Assembly: GCA_034178815.1 (NCBI GenBank)
Contig: JAXFQS010000106.1
Location: 1-7,855 of the forward strand
Direction: 5' to 3'
Length of the DNA stretch: 7,855 nucleotides
Source of the DNA: JAXFQS01 sp034178815
Lineage (GTDB): Bacteria > Verrucomicrobiota > Kiritimatiellia > RFP12 > DVOR01
Positions 1 through 6,420 of this stretch are shown one piece after another. The notes below the pieces were generated by a model. It was not told the DNA's origin. It searched no databases and saw only the letters and a list, made by a program, of their open reading frames with translations. The translations under genes were made by a program, and so were the position numbers. The stretch's first letter is position 1. Each line of letters begins with the position of its first letter.

Positions 1-313
1 AGCCCTAATGCGCCTTTCGCGTCAGCCACCAAAAGGGCGTAGGTGGGGCACCCCGGCGAGGATGAGCACCTAAATCCTCAATGGCGGAAAGCGCGTGGCG
101 AGTGCCGGTGAGGGAGGGAGACAGAATGGATTCGGTGCTGAGCGGAAGCGGGCGGAACGCTATACCCTATATAAAAAGGAGCATCAGCAAGCGAGGGCGG
201 CAGGAGCCCAATCGCCCCGTCAAGGGGGAGTAGCCGGCGAAGGCGCGTAGGCAGGGGATGCATTCGGACGGAGGCAGGGGGGGTGGAAACGGGTTGGGAA
301 TGGGCGGCTGGGC
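1..313. other. Upstream non-coding region, G-rich
   Basis: No convincing gene is present. The + strand is extremely G-rich in places: 241-300 has 32 G against 8 C. Minus-strand open frames exist here (for example 78-377) but their third codon positions are mixed, unlike the C-rich real genes nearby, and their products are low-complexity Pro/Ser/Arg/His. An AT-rich island at 161-177 stands out from the GC-rich surroundings but has no partner -35 at a sensible distance on the + strand. A + frame open from base 1 to a TAG at 40-42 could be the last 13 codons of an upstream gene, but this is too short to support. Confidence 0.6.
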
Positions 314-396
314 TTGCAAATCGCCCCGGGCTTTGGTAAAATAAGGGGCAGTGCATACAATTTTCGACATCTGGCATGGCTAAAACTCCGTCCGAA
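263..396. repeat. 11-bp inverted repeat flanking the promoter
   Basis: TTCGGACGGAG at 263-273 is the perfect reverse complement of CTCCGTCCGAA at 386-396. The midpoint is about 329.5, inside the spacer of the promoter at 314-342. The right arm lies in codons 4-7 of the ABC exporter gene. The left arm is upstream of the predicted transcription start, so the two arms would not pair in one mRNA. A pair of operator half-sites or chance are the main readings. Confidence 0.4.
314..342 (+). promoter_or_regulatory. Sigma70-type promoter for the operon
   Basis: TTGCAA at 314-319 (4 of 6 matches to TTGACA) and TAAAAT at 337-342 (5 of 6 matches to TATAAT) are separated by exactly 17 nt. The start of transcription would fall near 349-350, giving a leader of about 26 nt before the ATG at 376. 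It is the only well-formed promoter seen upstream of the gene cluster, and the tight spacing of the six genes makes it the likely driver of the whole unit. It rests on motif matching only. Confidence 0.6.
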
Positions 397-2328
397 CACG
401 AGTGGTTTGACCGCGACTATTCCACGCGGCAGGTTTATGGACGGCTCTGGCGGGCGGCTCGGCGGTACTGGCTGATGCTGGGCGTCGGCGTGCTCTGCGG
501 TATGGCCGTGGGGGGGAGTTGGCTTCCGGTCTTCCAGATGCTCAAGCCCGCTCTTGAGGAGTTGCAGGCGCCGCCAGCGGTGGAGCGGCAGGTGGACGCG
601 GAATCGGTTCACGCGCAGGATGCTCCGAAGACCGTCGAGGCGCCGGCCTCATCTCCGAAGGCAGAGACCCAGACGCCGGTCTGGCTGGAACGCACGGAGC
701 GGGCGGCAGGCTATCTGGGGCTTCAGGTGCGGGACGCCAAGGGGGAGTTCAAAGGGGCGTTTCTGCTTCTGGCAGTGCTGGTGCTGCCGCTAGTACTGCT
801 CTTCCGGCTGGCGACGGTTTATCTCAACAACTACTGCCTGCGCTGGGTCAGCGTCCATGTCGTGAAAGACCTTCGCAACCGCCTCTTTGCCCACTTGCAG
901 GAGCAGTCGCTGGCGTTCTTCGGGCGAATCGAAGTCGGGCGCATTATGAGCCGCGCGCTGGGTGACCCCCAGCAGATTGACAGCGTCATGTCGGTGACCA
1001 TCGCCGAACTTTGCCGCGCCCCCTTCGAAATTCTCGTCTCGCTCGCCTTCGTTGTCTATTTCGCCATCGAACACGACTTGCTGGGGATGATTGCCATAGC
1101 CGTCATCGGCTACCCCATCTGCATGTACCCCATCGTCCAGATCGGCAAGTGGGTGCGCAAATGGTCGCGGCGGATGATGGAGTGCAGCGCTGTGCTCCAG
1201 TCGGGGATGGTCGAGAACCTCACGGGCATCCGCCTGGTCAAGGCCTGCAACACCGAACAACTTGAAATCGACCGCTTCGCCGAGAAGAACCGCCAGGTCG
1301 TCAAGACCACCCTCCGCGCCGAACGCCTCTCCCTGTTCGTCTCCCCCGTGACCGAAACCGCCTCCATTCTCTTAGCCTCAATCTTCCTGCTGATTTGCTA
1401 CTGGAGCGGCAAAGGATTCGCCGACATTCTCCCCCTGCTCGTCCCCTTCGTCGTCGCTTACAAACCCATCAAATCCCTCGGCAAACTCCAGACATCCATC
1501 GAGCGCGGTAGAGCCGCTCTCTCCCGCGTCTACTCCCTGCTCGACCTCGACACGGCCCTCCCGCAGCCCCGGAACCCGGTCGGCAAGAAGCATTTCGACA
1601 GTGCCATCACATTCGAGCAGGTAGGCTTCTCCTACGGTGCCGGCAAGACCACCCTCGAAGAGATTGATTTCCAACTCCGCAAGGGGCAGACCATCGCCGT
1701 CGTCGGCTCCACCGGCTCAGGCAAGTCCACCATCGCCAACCTCCTCTGCCGCTTCTACGACCCAACCTCCGGCCGCATCGCGCTCGACGGAATCCCCCTC
1801 GACCAAATCAACCCCAAAGACCTCCGCAACCTCATCGGGATCGTCACCCAAGAGACCGTCCTCTTCAACACCACCATAGCCCAGAACATCGCCTACGGCA
1901 GGCCAGAGGCCACTCTCGAGCAAATCATTCAAGCTGCTAAACTCGCCAATGCCCACGACTTCATCGCCAGCCACCCCGACGGCTACAGCCGCATCGTCGG
2001 CGACAAAGGTTTCGTCCTCTCCGGCGGCGAACGCCAACGCATCGCCATCGCCCGCGCCATCCTCCGCAACCCGCCCATACTGGTGCTCGACGAGGCGACC
2101 TCCGCACTCGACACGGTCACCGAACAGCAGGTTCAGCAGGCTATCACCCATCTGATGGCCAACCGCACCGTCTTTGCCATCGCCCACCGCCTCAGCACCA
2201 TCCGCCAGGCAGACCTAATCCTCGTGCTCGACAAAGGGCGCATCATCGAGCGCGGCACCCATGCCCAACTCTACGCCCAGGGCGGGGTCTACCGCCGTCT
2301 CTGCGACATCCAGCACCAGAGCCAATAG
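376..2328 (+). CDS. MsbA-type ABC exporter, fused permease and ATPase
   Basis: This is an inner-membrane half-transporter of the type IV ABC exporter family (MsbA/lipid flippase-like). It is expected to homodimerise and use ATP to move a lipid or other hydrophobic substrate. Six membrane segments are visible at roughly 32-55, 128-150, 213-232, 234-256, 328-343 and 350-364. The ATPase domain (about 408-650) has every key motif: Walker A GSTGSGKS 444-451, Q-loop Q492, signature LSGGERQR 548-555, Walker B ILVLDE 568-573 and switch His604. The first external loop (about 60-125) is unusually long and rich in Pro, Ala and Glu. The 650-residue length exceeds the usual 580-600 mainly because of this loop. 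The ATG at 376 follows the promoter closely; no good Shine-Dalgarno sequence precedes it. Codon choice changes within the gene: CTC is 6 of 27 Leu codons before about 1000 but 30 of 39 after about 1320. Lipid A as substrate is only inferred. Confidence 0.93.
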   Translation: MAKTPSEHEWFDRDYSTRQVYGRLWRAARRYWLMLGVGVLCGMAVGGSWLPVFQMLKPALEELQAPPAVERQVDAESVHAQDAPKTVEAPASSPKAETQTPVWLERTERAAGYLGLQVRDAKGEFKGAFLLLAVLVLPLVLLFRLATVYLNNYCLRWVSVHVVKDLRNRLFAHLQEQSLAFFGRIEVGRIMSRALGDPQQIDSVMSVTIAELCRAPFEILVSLAFVVYFAIEHDLLGMIAIAVIGYPICMYPIVQIGKWVRKWSRRMMECSAVLQSGMVENLTGIRLVKACNTEQLEIDRFAEKNRQVVKTTLRAERLSLFVSPVTETASILLASIFLLICYWSGKGFADILPLLVPFVVAYKPIKSLGKLQTSIERGRAALSRVYSLLDLDTALPQPRNPVGKKHFDSAITFEQVGFSYGAGKTTLEEIDFQLRKGQTIAVVGSTGSGKSTIANLLCRFYDPTSGRIALDGIPLDQINPKDLRNLIGIVTQETVLFNTTIAQNIAYGRPEATLEQIIQAAKLANAHDFIASHPDGYSRIVGDKGFVLSGGERQRIAIARAILRNPPILVLDEATSALDTVTEQQVQQAITHLMANRTVFAIAHRLSTIRQADLILVLDKGRIIERGTHAQLYAQGGVYRRLCDIQHQSQ

Positions 2329-2332
2329 CACC

Positions 2333-2854
2333 ATGCGAATCCTCCTTGGAGTCACCGGTTCAATTGCCGCCTACAAAGCCGCCGACATCGTCCGCGGATT
2401 GCTTCGCCGCGGCCACGAGGTGCGTGTCGTGATGACGGCGGCCGCCTGCGACTTCATCACGCCGCTGACGCTCTCCACGCTCTCACGGAACCCGGTCACA
2501 ATTCCCCAGGCAACCCCTCGCGACTGGCGACCGGAGCATATCGAGAATGCGCTTTGGTGCCAAGCGCTCCTCGTCGCGCCCTGCACCGCCAATGTCCTGG
2601 CAAAACTGGCCTTGGGGCTTGCGGACGACCCTCTTTCGGCGGCGGCCCTTGCCACCCAATCTCCCATTTTCGTTGCCCCGGCGATGAACGATGGTATGTG
2701 GGAAAATCCCGCCACGCAGCGCAATCTCCAAACGCTTCTGGAGCGCGGCGCGACCCTCATTCCGCCCTCTGAGGGTGAGCTTGCCTGCGGCACTCGAGGC
2801 CGCGGGCGGTTGGCACCCGTCGAGGAGATTCTCGCCCATTTTCCCGCCCCATGA
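2333..2854 (+). CDS. coaC: Phosphopantothenoylcysteine decarboxylase, stand-alone
   Basis: This flavoprotein of the HFCD family decarboxylates 4'-phosphopantothenoylcysteine to 4'-phosphopantetheine in coenzyme A synthesis, in the cytoplasm. The 173-residue product opens with the flavin-binding strand and loop ILLGVTGSIAAYKAAD (3-18). It carries the expected active-site residues: His69 (in EHIENALW), Asn119 in PAMND (116-120), and Cys152 in the substrate-clamp motif LACGTRGRGRL (150-160). In most bacteria this domain is fused to phosphopantothenate-cysteine ligase (CoaB), giving about 400 residues. Here the gene stops right after the CoaC domain and no CoaB domain follows. The ATG at 2333 lies 4 nt after the exporter stop and begins exactly where family homology begins. 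An upstream in-frame start at 2261 would overlap the exporter and adds nothing recognisable. No clear Shine-Dalgarno is present, which suggests translational coupling. A different HFCD decarboxylase is possible but less likely given the full CoaC motif set. Confidence 0.88.
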   Translation: MRILLGVTGSIAAYKAADIVRGLLRRGHEVRVVMTAAACDFITPLTLSTLSRNPVTIPQATPRDWRPEHIENALWCQALLVAPCTANVLAKLALGLADDPLSAAALATQSPIFVAPAMNDGMWENPATQRNLQTLLERGATLIPPSEGELACGTRGRGRLAPVEEILAHFPAP

Positions 2855-3441
2855 CGCCCAAGCATCCGACCATAGAGGTTCGCCGCCGCAAGCGCCGGGC
2901 CATCGCCAAAATCCACCGCGACGCCGAGCGCAAGCGGACGGAGTTGGGCTTTGTGCCGGATCCGACGGCTTTGCGCGATCGGCGGATTCTCTTTGCCGCG
3001 CTGATTGTCCTCTCCGTGCTGGGCGTCTGCCTGATCGGGCAGGTCAACAAGATGAACGAGGCCCGCAGAAACCGTCCGATGATGCGCCAGCTCCGGGAGA
3101 TTGACACGCTGGCGATTGCCCTCGGCCGCTACCATTTTCATGTCGGCGCGTGGCCCACGAAGGAGCAGGGGCTCAAGGTGTTGCTGCGCGGGCCCAAAGG
3201 CATCTCCGAGTGGCAGGGGCCCTACATCACGCGCTTCAACAATGATGCCTTCGGGACGCCCTATGTCTATGCTCCGCCCGAGGGCGATGCCCAGGTTCCG
3301 ACCCTTTTCTCGTGCGGCCCCGACCGCCTCCCGAACACGCCTGACGATGTCCATCCCTCCTCTCCCGCCAAGTTCGACCCGGGCACGGCGTGGACGAACG
3401 GGTGGCTCCGCGGCTCCCAGCGCTATCTCAACTTCAAGTAA
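2851..3441 (+). CDS. GspG-like pseudopilin-domain membrane protein, non-canonical N-terminus
   Basis: The C-terminal part (about 78-170) matches the type II secretion major-pseudopilin (GspG) domain. It has an amphipathic helix, then GAWPTKEQGLKVLL (99-112), WQGPY (121-125), the D-x-x-G-T-P-Y-V-Y stretch (132-140), and SCGPDRLPNTPDDV (154-167), where D157, D165 and D166 sit in the region that binds calcium in GspG. The N-terminus is wrong for a pseudopilin: there is no Gly-Phe-Thr-Leu-Ile-Glu-type prepilin peptidase site and no Glu at mature position 5. A highly basic segment of about 43 residues precedes one membrane helix (about 46-64). The likely topology is a cytoplasmic basic tail, one anchor and a periplasmic GspG domain. 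The ATG overlaps the coaC stop (ATGA), so translation is probably coupled. No other secretion genes are in view, so a role in type II secretion is not shown. It could be a permanently anchored relative with a scaffold role. Confidence 0.8.
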   Translation: MTPKHPTIEVRRRKRRAIAKIHRDAERKRTELGFVPDPTALRDRRILFAALIVLSVLGVCLIGQVNKMNEARRNRPMMRQLREIDTLAIALGRYHFHVGAWPTKEQGLKVLLRGPKGISEWQGPYITRFNNDAFGTPYVYAPPEGDAQVPTLFSCGPDRLPNTPDDVHPSSPAKFDPGTAWTNGWLRGSQRYLNFK

Positions 3442-3459
3442 TCCTCCAAGAGACCCACC

Positions 3460-5931
3460 ATGTCCGACGATGCCCAGAAGGTTCCCCGTCCCGGCGAATA
3501 CACCGCCGCCAACATCACCGTTCTCGAAGGCATGGAGGCGGTGCGCAAACGCCCGGCCATGTACATCGGCGACACGGGCATCCGCGGCTTCCACCACCTC
3601 GTCTACGAGGTAGTCGACAACTCCATCGACGAGGCGCTCGCGGGCTACTGCTCGCATGTGGAGGTGACCATCAACCCCGACGGTTCGCTCACCGTCAATG
3701 ACAACGGCCGCGGCATTCCCGTGGATATGCATCCGACGGAGGGGCGCCCCGCGCTTGAGGTTGTGCTGACCACCTTGCACGCCGGCGGCAAGTTCGACGG
3801 GTCGAACTACAAGGTTTCGGGCGGGCTGCACGGCGTGGGCGTCTCGTGCGTGAACGCGCTCTCGGAGTGGATGGAGGTGCAGGTTCGGCGCGATGGGAAG
3901 ATTCACCGCCAGCGATTCGAGCGCGGCCATCCCGTGACACCACTCCAAGTCGTAGGCGAGACCGATGCGCACGGCACCACCGTTACCTTCTCCCCCGACC
4001 CGCAGATTTTCACTCATACCGAGGGATTCCTCTGGGACATACTAAGCGAACGCCTCCGGGAGTTGGCATTCCTGAACTCCGGAGTTGCCATCCGATTCAG
4101 GGATAACCTGCATATCCCCAACCGCGACGAGACCTTCCTCTACCAGGGCGGTCTGACCGAGTATGTCCGCTGGCTCAACCGCAACAAGACCCCCCTCCAC
4201 GACGATGTCGTCTACATCCACGCGGCCAAGGATCGCATCGACGCCGAAATCGCCCTGCAGTACACCGACTCCTACTCCACCATCGAGACCTCCTACTGCA
4301 ACAACATCAACACCCACGAAGGCGGCACCCACCTCTCCGGCTTCCGCTCCGCCCTGACCCGCGTTGTCAACAAATACATCGCCGACACCAAGTCCGGCGG
4401 CAAGAAAGACATCCCGCCGCTCTCCGGTGAAGACATCCGCGACGGCCTCACCGTCGTCGTCTCCGTCAAAGTTCCCCAGCCCCAGTTCGAAGGTCAGACC
4501 AAGACCAAACTCGGCAACGGAGAGGTCGAAGGCATCGTCAACAACCTCGTCGGCGAACAACTCGCAACCTACTTCGACGAGAACCCCGCCATTGCCAAAC
4601 GCATCGTCGACAAAGCCCTCCTCGCCTACCAGGCACGCGAAGCCGCCCGCAAAGCCCGCGAACTCACCCGCCGCAAAACCGGTCTCGAAGGCGGCGGACT
4701 CCCCGGCAAACTCGCCGACTGCTCCGAGCGCGACCCCAGCCAGTGCGAACTCTTCCTCGTCGAGGGCGACTCCGCAGGAGGCTCCGCCAAGTCCGGCCGC
4801 GACCGCCGCATCCAGGCTATCCTCCCCCTGCGCGGAAAAGTCCTCAATGTCGAAAAGGCCCGAATCGACAAAATCCTCAACAACCAGGAGATTCGCTCCC
4901 TCATCACCGCCATCGGCGGCGGGTTCGGAAAAGAAGAGTTCAACATCGAAAAGGTGCGCTACCACAAGATTATCATTATGACCGATGCCGATGTCGATGG
5001 CGCCCACATCCGCACCCTCCTGCTGACCTTCTTCTTCCGCCAAATGCCCCAACTCATCGAGAACGGCTTCGTCTACCTCGCCCAGCCCCCTCTCTACAAA
5101 CTCTCGCGCAACAAACGCGAAGAATATGTCGAGAACGAAGCCCAGCTCACCACCAAACTCCTCGCCCTAGGCTCCGACGACCTGCGCCTGAGACTCCCCG
5201 GAGAGGAAGAACTCATCGACCACCCCCTGCGCCAAATCCTCGAAGCCGTCAGCAACCTCGAAGAGACCCTCGGCATCGTCGCCCGCCACGGCATTCCCCT
5301 GCCCGCCTACTGCTCCGCCGCCAAAGACGGCAAGTTCCCCAGGATTGTCGCCATCCACGGCCACGGCGACCACGCCCGCTTCACCTTCCTCTCCAATATG
5401 GAGGAACTCGAACAGGCACGCGCCGAAGCCGAAGCCGCCCTCGGACGCCCCATCGCCCTGGCCGACACCCAAGTCTCCGCCTATGTTCCCAATGTCGCCA
5501 GCGATTTCTCCTGGCTTGAAGCCTTCCACGCCACCCGCCTCGACCGCGAGTTCGCAGCCGTCGCCGCCCTCGGGCACAACTTCACCCCCGCCCACCTGGC
5601 CGCCCCCGAAGGCTCCACAGACCCGATTGCGACCCTCGTCGACGCCAACAAAGAGGTGCCCGTCCACTCCCTGCTCGGGCTCGTCGACTATGTGCGCAAC
5701 CGCGGCCGCCGCGGCCTGACCATCCAGCGCTACAAAGGCCTCGGCGAAATGAACCCCGAACAACTCTTCGAGACCACGATGAACCCCCTCAAGCGCCGAA
5801 TGCTTAAAGTGCGCCTCGAAGACGCAGTCAAAGCCGACTACATCTTTACCCTCTTGATGGGCGACGACGTCGAACCGCGCCGCCGCTTCATCCAGGATAA
5901 CGCCATCAACGTCAGAAACCTCGACATCTAG
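3460..5931 (+). CDS. gyrB: DNA gyrase subunit B
   Basis: This is the ATPase subunit of type IIA topoisomerase, which works with GyrA to introduce negative supercoils. The GHKL ATPase domain has catalytic Glu50 and Asn54 (YEVVDNSIDEAL), Asp81 in NDNGRGIPVD (80-89) and the lid GGLHGVGVS (121-129). The transducer carries the QTKTK loop (346-350), whose Lys contacts ATP. The TOPRIM domain has EGDSAGG (435-441) and DADVDG (509-514), with the metal-binding acidic residues intact. The C-terminus has QRYKGLGEMNP (756-766). At 823 residues it is the long GyrB form, with an inserted block of roughly 190 residues (about 552-745) between TOPRIM and the tail, as in enterobacterial GyrB. The insertion and the QRYKGLGE tail favour GyrB over ParE. 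Arg144 aligns with the E. coli novobiocin-contact Arg136. The gene starts 18 nt after its upstream neighbour with only a weak AGAG before the ATG. gyrA is not adjacent. The first 450 bases are G-leaning and the rest strongly C-leaning. Confidence 0.97.
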   Translation: MSDDAQKVPRPGEYTAANITVLEGMEAVRKRPAMYIGDTGIRGFHHLVYEVVDNSIDEALAGYCSHVEVTINPDGSLTVNDNGRGIPVDMHPTEGRPALEVVLTTLHAGGKFDGSNYKVSGGLHGVGVSCVNALSEWMEVQVRRDGKIHRQRFERGHPVTPLQVVGETDAHGTTVTFSPDPQIFTHTEGFLWDILSERLRELAFLNSGVAIRFRDNLHIPNRDETFLYQGGLTEYVRWLNRNKTPLHDDVVYIHAAKDRIDAEIALQYTDSYSTIETSYCNNINTHEGGTHLSGFRSALTRVVNKYIADTKSGGKKDIPPLSGEDIRDGLTVVVSVKVPQPQFEGQTKTKLGNGEVEGIVNNLVGEQLATYFDENPAIAKRIVDKALLAYQAREAARKARELTRRKTGLEGGGLPGKLADCSERDPSQCELFLVEGDSAGGSAKSGRDRRIQAILPLRGKVLNVEKARIDKILNNQEIRSLITAIGGGFGKEEFNIEKVRYHKIIIMTDADVDGAHIRTLLLTFFFRQMPQLIENGFVYLAQPPLYKLSRNKREEYVENEAQLTTKLLALGSDDLRLRLPGEEELIDHPLRQILEAVSNLEETLGIVARHGIPLPAYCSAAKDGKFPRIVAIHGHGDHARFTFLSNMEELEQARAEAEAALGRPIALADTQVSAYVPNVASDFSWLEAFHATRLDREFAAVAALGHNFTPAHLAAPEGSTDPIATLVDANKEVPVHSLLGLVDYVRNRGRRGLTIQRYKGLGEMNPEQLFETTMNPLKRRMLKVRLEDAVKADYIFTLLMGDDVEPRRRFIQDNAINVRNLDI

Positions 5932-5933
5932 CT

Positions 5934-6392
5934 ATGGAACGCAACCACCCCCTCATTCAGAAAACCTACACCCTGACCGTCAAAACCATCGCCTTCGCGG
6001 AGCAAATGGTCGCCGACGCCCCCGAACATCGCTTCGCGGCCGAGCGCCTGATGCAATCCGTCTCCCGCATGGGCGAACTCGTCCGCCGGGCCCGGCTTCA
6101 GCCCCGCCTCAAGGCCCTTGAGACGGCAACCCAGGCTCGCGATGCTGCTGATGCAGCGCAGTTCTACCTGCATGTGCTCAACGACATCTCGCCGATTCTC
6201 CCGGAGACCCTTTCCGAGTTCAACACCGAACTCTCCTCGATCATCCACCTGATGATTGGCTACCTCCAGCACCTGCGCGATCCCGGACGCCGCCGTGCCG
6301 CCCGCCAAGCCGAGCCAGACCCCGACACCGACCCGGTCGATGACCCGACGGATTGCTCCGAAGAGGATGCCGCCGAGACCGAAGAGGGCTAA
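5934..6392 (+). CDS. Four-helix-bundle protein, Avd / 23S rRNA IVS-protein-like
   Basis: This 152-residue protein is predicted to be almost wholly helical up to residue 115, with helices near 4-27, 31-53, 58-86 and 91-115, followed by a disordered tail. The opening HPLIQKTYTL (5-14), the EHRFAAERLMQSV stretch (31-43) and the pattern of helix 3 resemble the four-helix-bundle superfamily. That superfamily contains the accessory protein Avd of diversity-generating retroelements and the protein encoded in 23S rRNA intervening sequences. These relatives form basic, barrel-like oligomers that bind nucleic acid; the RRARLQPRLK stretch (51-60) fits a basic face. The tail (116-152) runs from Arg-rich to very acidic (Asp/Glu/Pro). 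It starts 2 nt after the gyrB stop and is clearly part of the same unit. No reverse transcriptase, template repeat or rRNA lies in the window. Existence of the gene is near certain from spacing and codon use; the family call is moderate, from remembered sequence patterns only. Confidence 0.75.
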   Translation: MERNHPLIQKTYTLTVKTIAFAEQMVADAPEHRFAAERLMQSVSRMGELVRRARLQPRLKALETATQARDAADAAQFYLHVLNDISPILPETLSEFNTELSSIIHLMIGYLQHLRDPGRRRAARQAEPDPDTDPVDDPTDCSEEDAAETEEG

Positions 6393-6401
6393 CGCAGAGG
6401 G

Positions 6402-6407
6402 AAAGGA
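6402..6407 (+). promoter_or_regulatory. Possible ribosome binding site for the AICAR transformylase gene
   Basis: AAAGGA lies 13 nt before the ATG at 6421. That spacing is long, but it is the only purine-rich Shine-Dalgarno-like element ahead of any gene in the cluster. It supports 6421 over the upstream in-frame ATG at 6256. Confidence 0.3.
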
Positions 6408-6420
6408 TCCGCACACGACT

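Noticed and set aside
1..42. Possible 3' end of a + strand gene (13 codons then TAG)
   Set aside because: Too short to test; no family signature and no terminator with a U-tract after it.
161..177. AT-rich TATA-like island as a second promoter
   Set aside because: No -35 element at 15-19 nt upstream on the + strand; the promoter at 314-342 is much better placed.
78..377. 99-codon minus-strand open frame upstream of the exporter
   Set aside because: Mixed third-position usage, low-complexity product, and it covers the predicted operon promoter.
2371..4017. 548-codon minus-strand open frame
   Set aside because: It runs antisense through coaC, the GspG-like gene and the gyrB N-terminus, all well supported by motifs. 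Its product has no recognisable domain and is a typical GC-rich shadow.
4042..5052. 336-codon minus-strand open frame with a Gly/Glu/Val-rich product
   Set aside because: It is antisense to the conserved gyrB transducer and TOPRIM regions; the composition is that of a reverse-strand artefact.
5934..6392. Complete diversity-generating retroelement
   Set aside because: Only an Avd-like protein is present; no reverse transcriptase, template repeat, variable repeat or target gene is visible in the window.
6256..6420. N-terminal extension of the AICAR transformylase from an upstream ATG
   Set aside because: It overlaps the four-helix gene in another frame, is Pro/Thr/Arg-rich, and family similarity begins only after 6421.
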